From Fasciola hepatica (taxonomy: Eukaryota; Platyhelminthes; Trematoda; Plagiorchiida; Fasciolidae), in contig CANUEZ040000205.1 of assembly GCA_948099385.1 (NCBI GenBank), forward strand, positions 682,001-746,000: a stretch of 64,000 bases of DNA, read 5' to 3'. Within the stretch, counting starts at the first letter, position 1, and the number at the start of each line of letters is the position of its first letter. Positions 49,137 to 63,773 of this stretch are shown in pieces. The translations under genes and the position numbers were made by a program. The notes under the pieces were generated by a model that had not been told where the DNA came from, made no database searches, and saw nothing but the letters and a program-made list of their open reading frames with translations.

Positions 49137-52100
49137 TGTATAATATGATTGATCATGCAGCTTGAACGCTCAACTGAGCATTGAAATCCATGGAAGCACT
49201 GTACAGCTGTTTCATCCTCTAAGGGACTCGACTCATCAGCAGTTCACATCGACCGAGCCCCCACGGGCACTCCAACAACCGGTGAACCATTGTGAATCGA
49301 ACAACTTAACAACACAAGGCTATCCGGGATGGCTCTCAACGCTTTGTTCAACATCTACACTACATGATGTAGCACCCTTCTCAAACTCGCTTCAAATTTG
49401 AATGGTAAGAACCAGCTTCGCGCACACCGATCGACTCCTATGATGGATGACTTCTCTGTAGGGGCCTAAGTACAACCAACGCATTCCCAAATGAACAACC
49501 TACACAGCTTCCTCACAATGCATGAAATTGATTATAAGTACGAGATTTGTTCAGATTAGATTTGTCTAATATGATTGATCATGCAGCTTGAACGCTCAAC
49601 TGAGCATTGAAATCCATGGAAGCACTGTACAGCTGTTTCATCCTCTAAGGGACTCGACTCATCAGCAGTTCACATCGACCGAGCTCCCACGGGCACTCCA
49701 ACAACCGGTGAACCATTGTGAATCGAACAACTTGACAACACAAGGCTATCCGGGATGGCTATAAACGCTTTGTTCAACACCTACACTACATGATATAGCA
49801 CCGTTCCCAAACTCGCTTCAAATTTGAATGGTAAAAACCAGCTTCGCGAACACCGATCGACTCCTATGATGGATGACTTCTCTGTAGGGGCCTAAGTACA
49901 ACCAACGCATTCACAAATGAACAACCTACACAGCTTCCTTACTATGCATGCAATTGATTAGTAGTACGAGATTAGATCAGATTAGATTAGATTTGTCTAA
50001 TATGATTGATCATGCAGCTTGAACGCTCAACTGAGCATTGAAATCCATGGAAGCACTGTACAGCTGTTTCATCCTCTAAGGGACTCGACTCATCAGCAGT
50101 GCACATCGACCGAGCAACCACGGGCACTCCAACAACCGGTGAACCATTGTGAATCGAACAACTTAACAACACAAGGCTATCCGGGATGGCTATCAACGCT
50201 TTGTTCAACATCTACACTACATGATATAGCACCCTTCCCAAACTCGCTTCAAATTTGAATGGTAAGAACCAGCTTCGCGCACACCGATCGACTCCTATGA
50301 TGGATGACTTCTCTGTAGGGGCCTAAGTACAACCAACGCATTCACAAATGAACAATCTACACAGCTTCCTTACTATGCATGCAATTGATTAGTAGTACGA
50401 GATTAGATCAGATTAGATTAGATTTGTATAATATGATTGATCATGCAGCTTGAACGCTCAACTGAGCATTGAAATCCATGGAAGCACTGTACAGCTGTTT
50501 CATCCTCTAAGGGACTCGACTCATCAGCAGTGCACATCGACCGAGCCCCCACGGGCACTCCAACAACCGGTGAACCATTGTGAATCAAACAACTTAACAA
50601 CACAAGGCTATCCGGGATGGCTCTCAACGCTTTGTTCAACATCTACACTACATGATGTAGCACCCTTCTCAAACTCGCTTCAAATTTGAATGGTAACAAC
50701 CAGCTTCGCGCACACCGATCGACTCCTATGATGGATGACTTCTCTGTAGGGGCCTAAGTACAACCAACGCATTCCCAAATGAACAACCTACACAGCTTCC
50801 TCACAATGCTTGAAATTGATTATAAGTACGAGATTTGTTCAGATTAGATTTGTCTAATATGATTGATCATGCAGCTTGAACGCTCAATTGTGCATTGAAA
50901 TCCATCGAAGCACTGTACAGCTGTTTCATCCTCTAAGGGACTCGAATCATCAGCGGTGCACATCGACCGAGCCCTCACGAGCACTCCAACAACCGGTGAC
51001 CATTGTGAATCGAACAACTTAACAACACAAGGCTATCCGGGATTGCTCTCAACGCTTTGTTCAACATCTACACTACATGAAACAGCACCCTTCTCAAACT
51101 GGCTTCAAATTTGAATGGTAAGAACCAGCTTCGCGCACACCGATCGACTCCTATGATGGATGACTTCTCTGTAGGGGCCTAAGTACAACCAACGCATTCA
51201 CAAATGAACAATCTACACAGCTTCCTTACTATGCATGCAATTGATTAGTAGTACGAGATTAGATCAGACTAGATTAGATTTGTATAATATGATTGATCAT
51301 GCAGCTTGAACGCTCAACTGAGCATTGAAATCCATGGAAGCACTGTACAGCTGTTTCATCCTCTAAGGGACTCGACTCATCAGCAGTTCACATCGACCGA
51401 GCTCCCACGGGCACTCCAACAACCGGTGAACCATTGTGAATCGAACAACTTGACAACACAAGGCTATCCGGGATGGCTATCAACGCTTTGTTCAACATCT
51501 ACACTACATGATATAGCACCCTTCCCAAACTCGCTTCAAATTTGAAAGGTAAGAACCAGCTTCGCGCACACCGATCGACTCCTAAGATGGATGACTTCTC
51601 TGTAGGGGCCTAAGTACAACCAACGCATTCACAAATGAACAATCTACACAGCTTCCTTACTATGCATGCAATTGATTAGTAGTACGAGATTAGATCAGAT
51701 TAGATTAGATTTGTATAATATGATTGATCATGCAGCTTGAACGCTCAACTGAGCATTGAAATCCATGGAAGCACTGTACAGCTGTTTCATCCTCTAAGGG
51801 ACTCGACTCATCAGCAGTGCACATCGACCGAGCCCCCACGGGCACTCCAACAACCGGTGAACCATTGTGAATCGAACAACTTAACAACACAAGGCTATCC
51901 GGGATGGCTCTCAACGCTTTGTTCAACATCTACACTACATGATGTAGCACCCTTCTCAAACTCGCTTCAAATTTGAATGGTAAGAACCAGCTTCGCGCAC
52001 ACCGATCGACTCCTATGATGGATGACTTCTCTGTAGGGGCCTAAGTACAACCAACGCATTCCCAAATGAACAACCTACACAGCTTCCTCACAATGCTTGA

Positions 52101-52993
52101 AATTGATTATAAGTACGAGATTTGTTCAGATTAGATTTGTCTAATATGATTGATCATGCAGCTTGAACGCTCAATTGTGCATTGAAATCCATCGAAGCAC
52201 TGTACAGCTGTTTCATCCTCTAAGGGACTCGAATCATCAGCGGTGCACATCGACCGAGCCCTCACGAGCACTCCAACAACCGGTGACCATTGTGAATCGA
52301 ACATTTGAACAACACAAGGCTATCCAGGATGGCTCTCAACGCTTTGTTCAACATCTACACTACATGATATAGCACCCTTCTCTAACTGGCTTCTAATTTG
52401 AATGGTAAGAACCAGCTTCGCGCACACCGATCGACTCCTATGATGGATGACTTCTCTGTAGGCGCCTGAGTACAACCAACGCATTCCCAAATGAACAACC
52501 TACACAGCTTCCTTACAATGCATGCAATTCATTAGTAGTACGAGATTAGATTAGATTAGATAAGATTTGTATAATATGATTGATCATGCAGCTTGAACGC
52601 TCAACTGAGCATTGAAATCCATGGAAGCACTGTACAGCTGTTTCATCCTCTAAGGGACTCGACTCATCAGCAGTTCCCATCGACCGAGCTCCCACGGGCA
52701 CTCCAACAACCGGTGAACCATTGTGAATCGAACAACTTGACAACACAAGGCTATCCGGGATGGCTATCAACGCTTTGTTCAACATCTACACTACATGATA
52801 TAGCACCCTTCCCAAACTCGCTTCAAATTTGAAAGGTAAGAACCAGCTTCGCGTACACCGATCGACTCCTATGATGGATGACTTCTCTGTAGGGGCCTAA
52901 GTACAACCAACGCATTCCCAAATGAACAACCTACACAGCTTCCTTACAATGCATGAAATTGATTATAAGTACGAGATTTGTTCAGATTAGATT
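49137..52993 (+). repeat. Loose trimeric higher-order repeat, three rounds
   Basis: Lengths run 426 + 431 + 431, 426 + 430 + 431 and 426 + 430 + 426 bp (tract ends 49136, 49562, 49993, 50424, 50850, 51280, 51711, 52137, 52567, 52993). Each round opens with a monomer bearing CATGATGTAGCACCC. In rounds two and three that monomer ends AATGCTTGAAATTGATTATA and is followed by a B-type monomer and an A-type one. Identity between rounds is weaker than in the other trimers. Confidence 0.75.
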
Positions 52994-55900
52994 TGTCTAA
53001 TATGATTGATCATGCAGCTTGAACGCTCAATTGTGCATTGAAATCCATCGAAGCACTGTACAGCTGTTTCATCCTCTAAGGGACTCGAATCATCAGCGGT
53101 GCACATCGACCGAGCCCTCACGAGCACTCCAACAACCGGTGACCATTGTGAATCGAACAACTTGACAACACAAGGCTATCCGGGATGGCTATCAACGCTT
53201 TGTTCAACATCTACACTACATGATATAGCACCGTTCCCAAACTCGCTTCAAATTTGAATGGTAAAAACCAGCTTCGCGCACACCGATCGACTCCTATGAT
53301 GGATGACTTCTCTGTAGGGGCCTTAGTACAACCAACGCATTCCCAAATGAACAACCTACACAGCTTCCTTACTATGCATGCAATTGATTAGTAGTACGAT
53401 ATTAGATCAGATTAGATTAGATTTGTATAATATGATTGATCATGCAGCTTGAACGCTCAACTGAGCATTGAAATCCATGGAAGCACTGTACAGCTGTTTC
53501 ATCCTCTAAGGGACTCGACTCATCAGCAGTGCACATCGACCCAGCCCCCACGAGCACTCCAACAACCGGTGAACCATTGTGATTCGAACAACTGAACAAC
53601 ACAAGGCTATCCGGGATGGCTCTCAACGCTTTGTTCAACATCTACACTACATGAAACAGCACCCTTCTCAAACTCGCTTCAAATTTGAATGGTAAGAACC
53701 AGCTTCGCGCACACCGATCGACTCCTATGATGGATGACTTCTCTGTAGGGGCCTAAGTACAACCAACGCATTCCCAAATGAACAACCTACACAGCTTCCT
53801 TACTATGCATGCAATTGATTAGTAGTACGAGATTAGATCAGACTAGATTAGATTTGTATAATATGATTGATCATGCAGCTTGAACGCTCAACTGAGCATT
53901 GAAATCCATGGAAGCACTGTACAGCTGTTTCATCCTCTAAGGGACTCGACTCATCAGCAGTGCACATCGACCGAGCCCCCACGGGCACTCCAACAACCGG
54001 TGAACCATTGTGAATCGAACAACTTAACAACACAAGGCTATCCGGGATGGCTATCAACGCTTTGTTCAACATCTACACTACATGATATAGCACCGTTCCC
54101 AAACTCGCTTCAAATTTGAATGGTAAGAACCAGCTTCGCGCACACCGATCGACTTCTATGATGGATGACTTCTCTGTAGGGGCCTAAGTACAACCAACGC
54201 ATTCCCAAATGAACAACCTACACAGCTTCCTTACTATGCATGCAATTGATTAGTAGTACGATATTAGATCAGATTAGATTAGATTTGTCTAATATGATTG
54301 ATCATGCAGCTTGAACGCTCAACTGAGCATTGAAATCCATGGAAGCACTGTACAGCTGTTTCATCCTCTAAGGGACTCGACTCATCAGCAGTGCACATCG
54401 ACCGAGCCCCCACGAGCACTCCAACAACCGGTGAACCATTGTGAATCGAACAACTGAACAACACAAGGCTATCCGGGATGGCTATCAACGCTTTGTTCAA
54501 CATCTACACTACATGAAATAGCACCCTTCCCAAACTCGCTTCAAATTTGAATGGTAAGAACCAGCTTCGCGCACACCGATCGACTCCTATGATGAATGAC
54601 TTCTCTGTAGGGGCCTAAGTACAACCAACGCATTCTCAAATGAACAACCTACACAGCTTCCTTACAATGCATGCCATTGATTAGTAGTACGAGATTAGAT
54701 CAGATTAGATTAGATTTGTATATTATGATTGATCATGCAGCTTGAACGCTCAACTGAGCATTGAAATCCATGGAAGCACTGTACAGCTGTTTCATCCTCT
54801 AAGGGACTCGACTCATCAGCAGTGCACATCGACCGAGCCCCCACGGGCACTCAAACAACCGGTGAACCATTGTGAATCGAACAACTTACAAACACAAGGC
54901 TATCCGGGATGGCTATCAACGCTTTGTTCAACATCTACACTACATGATATAGCACCCTTCCCAAACTCGCTTCAAATTTGAATGGTAAGAACCAGCTTCG
55001 CGCACACCGATCGACTCCTATGATGGATGACTTCTCTGTAGGGGCCTAAGTACAACCAACGCATTCCCAAATGAACAACCTACACAGCTTCCTCACAATG
55101 CATGGAATTGATTATAAGTACGAGATTTGTTCAGATTAGATTTGTCTAATATGATTGATCATGCAGCTTGAACGCTCAATTGTGCATTGAAATCCATCGA
55201 AGCACTGTACAGCTGTTTCATCCTCTAAGGGACTCGAATCATCAGCGGTGCACATCGACCGAGCCCTCACGAGCACTCCAACAACCGGTGACCATTGTGA
55301 ATCGAACAACTTAACAACACAAGGCTATCCGGGATGGCTCTCAACGCTTTGTTCAACATCTACACTAAATGATATAGCACCCTTCTCAAACTGGCTTCTA
55401 ATTTGAATGGTAAGAACCAGCTTCGCGCACACCGATCGACTCCTATGATGGATGACTTCTCTGTAGGGGCCTAAGTACAACCAACGCATTCCCAAATGAA
55501 CAACCTACACAGCTTCCTTACAATGCATGCAATTGATTAGTAGTACGAGATTAGATCAGATTAGATTAGATTTGTATATTATGATTGATCATGCAGCTTG
55601 AACGCTCAACTGAGCATTGAAATCCATGGAAGCACTGTACAGCTGTTTCATCATCTCAGGGACTCGAATCATCAGCGGTGCACATCGACCTAGCCCCCAC
55701 GGGCACTCCAACAACCGGTGAACCATTGTGAATCGAACAACTTAACAACACAAGGCTATCCGGGATGGCTATCAACGCTTTGTTCAACATATACACTACA
55801 TGATATAGCACCCTTCTCAAACTCGCTTCAAATTTGAATGGTAAGAACCAGCTTCGCGCACACCGATCGACTCCTATGATGGATGACTTCTCTGTAGGGG

Positions 55901-58900
55901 CCTAAGTACAACCAACGCATTCACAAATGAACAACCTACACAGCTTCCTTACTATGCATGCAATTGATTATTAGTACGAGATTAGATCAGATTAGATTAG
56001 ATTTGTCTAATATGATTGATCATGCAGCTTGAACGCTCAACTGAGCATTGAAATCCATGGAAGCACTGTACAGCTGTTTCATCCTCTAAGGGACTCGACT
56101 CATCAGCAGTGCACATCGACCGAGCCCCCACGGGCACTCCAACAACCGGTGAACCATTGTGAATCGAACAACTTAACAACACAAGGCTATCCGGGATGGC
56201 TCTCAACGCTTTGTTCAACATCTACACTACATGATATAGCACCGTTCCCAAACTCGCTTCAAATTTGAATGGTAAGAACCAGCTTCGCGCACACCGATCG
56301 ACTCCTATGATGGATGACTTCTCTGTAGGGGCCTAAGTACAACCAACGCATTCCCAAATGAACAACCTACACAGCTTAATTACTATGCATGCAATTGATA
56401 GTAGTACGAGATTAGATTAGATAAGATTAGATTAGATTTGTATAACATGATTGATCATGCAGCTTGAACGCTCAACTGAGCATTGAAATCCATGGAAGCA
56501 CTGTACAGCTGTTTCATCCTCTAAGGGACTCGACTCATCAGCAGTGCACATCGACCCAGCCCCCACGGGCACTCCAACAACCGGTGAACCATTGTGAATC
56601 GAACAACTCAACAACATAAGGCTATCCGGGATGGCTCTCAACGCTTTGTTCAACATCTACACTACATGATATAGCACCCTTCCCAAACTCGCTTCAAATT
56701 TGAAAGGTAAGAACCAGCTTCGCGTACACCGATCGACTCCTATGATGGATGACTTCTCTGTAGGGGCCTAAGTACAACCAACGCATTCCCAAATGAACAA
56801 CCTACACAGCTTCCTTACTATGCATGCAATTGATTAGTAGTACGAGATTAGATCAGATTAGATTAGATTTGTATAATATGATTGATCATGCAGCTTGAAC
56901 GCTCAACTGAGCATTGAAATCCATGGAAGCACTGTACAGCTGTTTCATCCTCTAAGGGACTCGACTCATCAGCAGTGCACATCGACCGAGCCCCCACGGG
57001 CACTCCAACAACCGGTGAACCATTGTGAATCGAACAACTTAACAACACAAGGCTATCCGGGATGGCTCTCAACGCTTTGTTCAACATCTACACTACATGA
57101 TGTAGCACCCTTCTCAAACTCGCTTCAAATTTGAATGGTAAGAACCAGCTTCGCGCACACCGATCGACTCCTATGATGGATGACTTCTCTGTAGGGGCCT
57201 AAGTACAACCAACGCATTCCCAAATGAACAACCTACACAGCTTCCTCACAATGCATGAAATTGATTATAAGTACGAGATTTGTTCAGATTAGATTTGTCT
57301 AATATGATTGATCATGCAGCTTGAACGCTCAATTGTGCATTGAAATCCATCGAAGCACTGTACAGCTGTTTCATCCTCTAAGGGACTCGAATCATCAGCG
57401 GTGCACATCGACCGAGCCCCCACGGGCACTCCAACAACCGGTGAACCATTGTGAATCGAACATTTGAACAACACAAGGCTATCCGGGATGGCTATCAACG
57501 CTTTGTTCAACATCTACACTACATGATATAGCACCCTTCTCAAACTGGCTTCTAATTTGAATGGTAAGAACCAGCTTCGCGCACACCGATCGACTCCTAT
57601 GATGGATGACTTCTCTGTAGGGGCCTAAGTACAACCAACGCATTCACAAATGAACAATCTACACAGCTTCCTTACTATGCATGCAATTGATTAGTAGTAC
57701 GAGATTAGATCAGATTAGATTAGATTTGTATAATATGATTGATCATGCAGCTTGAACGCTCAACTGAGCATTGAAATCCATGGAAGCACTGTACAGCTGT
57801 TTCATCCTCTAAGGGACTCGACTCATCAGCAGTGCACATCGACCGAGCCCCCACGGGCACTCCAACAACCGGTGAACCATTGTGAATCGAACAACTTAAC
57901 AACACAATGCTATCCGGGATGGCTATCAACGCTTTGTTCAACATCTACACTACATGATATAGCACCCTTCTCAAACTCGCTTCAAATTTGAATGGTAAGA
58001 ACCAGCTTCGCGCACACCGATCGACTCCTATGATGGATGACTTCTCTGTAGGGGCCTAAGTACAACCAACGCATTCCCAAATGAACAACCTACACAGCTT
58101 CCTCACAATGCTTGAAATTGATTATAAGTACGAGATTTGTTCAGATTAGATTTGTCTAATATGATTGATCATGCAGCTTGAACGCTCAATTGTGCATTGA
58201 AATCCATGGAAGCACTGTACAGCTGTTTCATCCTCTAAGGGACTCGACTTATCAGCAGTGCACATCGACCGAGCCCCCACGGGCACTCCAACAACCGGTG
58301 AACCATTGTGAATCGAACAACTCAACAACATAAGGCTATCCGGGATGGCTCTCAACGCTTTGTTCAACATCTACACTACATGATATAGCACCCTTCTCAA
58401 ACTCGCTTCAAATTTGAAAGGTAAGAACCAGCTTCGCGCACACCGATCGACTCCTATGATGGATGACTTCTCTGTAGGGGCCTAAGTACAACCAACGCAT
58501 TCCCAAATGAACAACCTACACAGCTTCCTTACTATGCATGCAATTGATTAGTAGTACGAGATTAGATCAGATTAGATTAGATTTGTATAATATGATTGAT
58601 CATGCAGCTTGAACGCTCAACTGAGCATTGAAATCCATGGAAGCACTGTACAGCTGTTTCATCCTCTAAGGGACTCGACTCATCAGCAGTGCACATCGAC
58701 CGAGCCCCCACGGGCACTCCAACAACCGGTGACCATTGTGAATCGAACAACTTAACAACACAAGGCTATCCGGGATGGCTCTCAACGCTTTGTTCAACAT
58801 CTACACTACATGATATAGCACCGTTCCCAAACTCGCTTCAAATTTGAATGGTAAAAACCAGCTTCGCGCACACCGATCGACTCCTATGATGGATGACTTC

Positions 58901-59444
58901 TCTGTAGGGGCCTAAGTACAACCAACGCATTCCCAAATGAACAACCTACACAGCTTCCTTACTATGCATGCAATTGATTAGTAGTACGATATTAGATCAG
59001 ATTAGATTAGATTTGTATAATATGATTGATCATGCAGCTTGAACGCTCAACTGAGCATTGAAATCCATGGAAGCACTGTACAGCTGTTTCATCCTCTAAG
59101 GGACTCGACTCATCAGCAGTGCACATCGACCGAGCCCCCACGGGCACTCCAACAACCGGTGAACCATTGTGAATCGAACAACTTAACAACACAAGGCTAT
59201 CCGGGATGGCTCTCAACGCTTTGTTCAACATCTACACTACATGATATAGCACCCTTCCCAAACTCGCTTCAAATTTCAATGGTAAGAACCAGCTTCGCGC
59301 ACACCGATCGACTCCTTTGATGGATGACTTCTCTGTAGGGGCCTAAGTACAACCAACGCATTCCCAAATGAACAACCTACACAGCTTCCTTACTATGCAT
59401 GCAATTGATTAGTAGTACGAGATTAGATCAGACTAGATTAGATT
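52994..59444 (+). repeat. Mixed R monomers with recurring modules
   Basis: Tract ends lie at 53423, 53854, 54285, 54716, 55142, 55572, 56003, 56438, 56869, 57295, 57726, 58152, 58583, 59013 and 59444. The ACGATATTAGATCAG tract variant appears at about 53,396, 54,258 and 58,986. The module of a CATGATGTAG monomer followed by a B-like monomer recurs at 56,870-57,726, where the B part has AACATTTGAACAAC as at 52,300. I see no gene or insertion. Confidence 0.85.
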
Positions 59445-60306
59445 TGTATAATATGATTGATCATGCAGCTTGAACGCTCAACTGAGCATTGAAATCCATG
59501 GAAGCACTGTACAGCTGTTTCATCCTCTAAGGGACTCGACTCATCAGCAGTGCACATCGACCGAGCCCCCACGGGCACTCAAACAACCGGTGAACCATTG
59601 TGAATCGAACAACTTAACAACACAAGGCTATCCGGGATGGCTATCAACGCTTTGTTCAACATCTACACTACATGATGTAGCACCCTTGTCAAACTCGCTT
59701 CAAATTTGAATGGTAAGAACCAGCTTCGCGCACACCGATCGACTCGTATGATGGATGACTTCTCTGTAGGGGCCTAAGTACAACCAACGCATTCCCAAAT
59801 GAACAACCTACACAGCTTAATTACTATGCATGCAATTGATTAGTAGTACGAGATTAGATCAGATTAGATTAGATTTGTATAATATGATTGATCATGCAGC
59901 TTGAACGCTCAACTGAGCATTGAAATCCATCGAAGCACTGTACAGCTGTTTCATCCTCTAAGGGACTCGACTCATCAGCAGTGCACATCGACCGAGCCCC
60001 CACGGGCACTCAAACAACCGGTGAACCATTGTGAATCGAACAACTTAACAACACAAGGCTATCCGGGATGGCTATCAACGCTTTGTTCAACATCTACACT
60101 ACATGATGTAGCACCCTTGTCAAACTCGCTTCAAATTTGAATGGTAAGAACCAGCTTCGCGCACACCGATCGACTCCTATGATGGATGACTTCTCTGTAG
60201 GGGCCTAAGTACAACCAACGCATTCACAAATGAACAACCTACACAGCTTCCTTACTATGCATGCAATTGATTAGTACTTCAAGATTAGTTTAGATTAGAT
60301 AAGATT
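59445..60306 (+). repeat. Adjacent near-identical monomer pair
   Basis: The copies 59,445-59,875 and 59,876-60,306 share CACTCAAACAACCGG, CATGATGTAGCACCCTTGTC and GGCTATC. They differ at CCATGGAAG versus CCATCGAAG, GACTCGTATG versus GACTCCTATG, CTTAATTAC versus CTTCCTTAC, and in the end tract (AAGATTAGTTTAGATTAGAT in the second). Confidence 0.85.
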
Positions 60307-63300
60307 TGTACAATATGATTGATCATGCAGCTTGAACGCTCAACTGAGCATTGAAATCCATGGAAGCACTGTACAGCTGTTTCATCCTCTAAGGGACTCG
60401 ACTCATCAGCAGTGCACATCGACCGAGCCCCCACGAGCACTCCAACAACCGGTGAACCATTGTGAATCGAACAACTTAACAACACAAGGCTATCCGGGAT
60501 GGCTCTCAACGCTTTGTTCAACATCTACACTGCATGATATAGCACCCTTCCCAAACTCGCTTAGAATTTGAATGGTAAGAACCAGCTTCGCGCACACCGA
60601 TCCACTCCTATGATGGATGACTTCTCTGTAGGGGCCTAAGTACAACCAACGCATTCCCAAATGAACAACCTACACAGCTTCCTCACAATGCATGCAATTG
60701 ATTAGTAGTACGAGATTAGATTAGATCAGATTAGATTAGATTTGTATAATATGATTGATCATGCAGCTTGAACGCTCAATTGTGCATTGAAATCCATGGA
60801 AGCACTGTACAGCTGTTTCATCCTATAAGGGACTCGACTCATCAGCGGTGCACATCGACCGAGCCCCCACGGGCACTCCAACAACCGGTGAACCATTGTG
60901 AATCGAACAACTTAACAACACAAGGCTATCCGGGATGGCTATCAACGCTTTGTTCAACATCTACACTACATGATATAGCACCCTTCCCAAACTGGCTTCT
61001 AATTTGAATGGTAAGAACCAGCTTCGCGCACACCGATCGACTCCTATGATGGATGACTTCTCTGTAGGGGCCTAAGTACAACCAACGCATTCACAAATGA
61101 ACAATCTACACAGCTTCCTTACTATGCATGCAATTGATTAGTAGTACGAGATTATATTAGATTAGATTAGATTAGATTTGTATAATATGATTGATCATGC
61201 AGCTTGAACGTTCAACTGAGCATTGAAATCCATGGAAGCACTGTACAGCTGTTTCATCCTCTAAGGGACTCGACTCATCAGCAGTTCACATCGACCGAGC
61301 TCCCACGGGCACTCCAACAACCGGTGAACCATTGTGAATCGAACAACTTGACAACACAAGGCTATCCGGGATGGCTATCAACGCTTTGTTCAACATCTAA
61401 ACTACATGATATAGCACCGTTCCCAAACTCGCTTCAAATTTGAATGGTAAAAACCAGCTTCGCGCACACCGATCGACTGCTATGATGGATGACTTCTCTG
61501 TAGGGGCCTAAGTACAACCAACGCATTCACAAGTGAAAAACCTACACAGCTTCCTTACTATGCATGCAATTGATTAGTACTACAAGATTAGGTTAGATTA
61601 GAAAAGATTTGTATAATATGATTGATCATGCAGCTTGAACGCTCAAATGAGCATTGAAATCCATTGAAGCACTGTACAGCTGTTTCATCCTCTAAGGGAC
61701 TCGACTCATCAGCAGTGCACATCGACCGAGCCCCCACGGGCACTCCAACAACCGGTGAACCATTGTGAATCGAACAACTTAACAACACAAGGCTATCCGG
61801 GATGGCTCTCAACGCTTTGTTCAACATCTACACTACATGATATAGCACCGTTCCCAAACTCGCTTCAAATTTGAATGGTAAGAACCAGCTTCGCGCACAC
61901 CGATCGACTCCTATGATGGATGACTTCTCTGTAGGGGCCTAAGTACAACCAACGCATTCACAAATGAACAACCTACACAGCTTAATTACTATGCATGCAA
62001 TTGATTAGTAGTACGAGATTAGATTAGATTAGATTAGATTAGATTTGTATAATATGATTGATCATGCAGCTTGAACGCTCAACTGAGCATTGAAATCCAT
62101 CGAAGCACTGTACAGCTGTTTCATCCTCTAAGGGACTCGACTCATCAGCAGTGCACATCGACCGAGCCCCCACGGGCACTCCAACAACCGGTGAACCATT
62201 GTGAATCGAACAACTGAACAAAACAAATCTATCCGAGATGGCTCTCAACGATTTGTTCAACATCTACACTACATGATATAGCACCGTTCCCAAACTCGCT
62301 TTAAATTTGAATGGTAAGAACCAGCTTCGCGCACACCGATCGACTCCTATGATGGATGACTTCTCTGTAGGGGCCTAAGTACAACCAACGCATTCACAAA
62401 TGAACAACCTACACAGCTTCCTTACTATGCATGCAATTGATTAGTAGTACGTGATTAGCGTAGATTAGATTAGATTAGATTTGTATAATATGATTGATCA
62501 TGCAGCTTGAACGCTCAACTGAGCATTGAAATCCATGGAAGCACTGTACAGCTGTTTCATCCTCTAAGGGACTCGACTCATCAGCAGTGCACATCGACCG
62601 AGCCCCCACGGGCACTCCAACAACCGGTGAACCATTGTGAATCGAACAACTTAACAACACAAGGCTATCCGGGATGGCTATCAACGCTTTGTTCAACATC
62701 TACACTACATGATATAGCACCCTTCCCAAACTCGCTTTAAATTTGGATGGTAAGTACCAGCTTCGCGCACACCGATCGACTCCTATGATGGATGACTTCT
62801 CTGTAGGGGCCTAAGTACAACCAACGCATTCCCAAATGAACAACCTACACAGCTTCCTTACTATGCATGCAATTGATTAGTAGTACGAGATGAGATCAGA
62901 TTAGATTAGATTTGTATAATATGATTGATCATGCAGCTTGAACGCTCAATTGTGCATTGAAATCCATGGAAGCACTGTACAGCTGTTTCATCCTCTAAGG
63001 GACTCGACTCATCAGCAGTGCACATCGACCGAGCCCACACGAGCACTCCAACAACCGGTGAACCATTGTGAATCGAACAACTTAACAACACAAGTCTATC
63101 CGGGATGGCTATCAACGCTTTGTTCAACATCTACACTACACGATATAGCACCGTTCCCAAACTCGCTTCAAATTTGAATGGTAAGAACCAGCTTCGCGCA
63201 CACCGATCGACTCCTATGATGGATGACTTCTCTGTAGGGGCCTGAGTACAACCAACGCATTCCCAAATGAACAACCTACACAGCTTCCTTACTATGCATG

Positions 63301-63773
63301 CAATTGATTAGTTGTACGATATTAGATCAGATCAGATTAGATTTGTATAATATGATTGATCATGCAGCTTGAACGCTCAACTGAGCATTGAAATCCATGG
63401 AAGCACTGTACAGCTGTTTCATTCTCTAAGGGACTCGACTCATCAGCAGTGCACATCGACCGAGCCCCCACGGGCACTCCAACAACCGGTGAACCATTGT
63501 GAATCGAACAACTTAACAACACAAGGCTATCCGGGATGGCTATCAACGCTTTGTTCAACATCTACACTACATGATATTGTACCGTTCCCAAAATCGCTTT
63601 AAATTTGAATGGTAAGAACCAGCTTCGCGCACACCGATCGACTCCTATGATGGATGACTTCTCTGTAGGGGCCTAAGTACAACCAACGCATTCCCAAATG
63701 AACAACCTACACAGCTTCCTTACTATGCATGCAATTGTTTAATAGTACGAGGTTAGATCAGTTAGATTAGATT
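60307..63773 (+). repeat. Heterogeneous R monomers at the right of the window
   Basis: Tract ends lie at 60742, 61178, 61609, 62045, 62481, 62912, 63343 and 63773. Tracts are unusually diverse: CAAGATTAGGTTAGATTAGA, GTGATTAGCGTAGATTAG, GAGATGAGATCAG, ATATTAGATCAGATCAG and AGGTTAGATCAGTTAG. Private substitutions such as AAACAAATCTATCCGAGATG near 62,220 are more frequent by eye than in the centre. No higher-order period is apparent. Confidence 0.85.
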
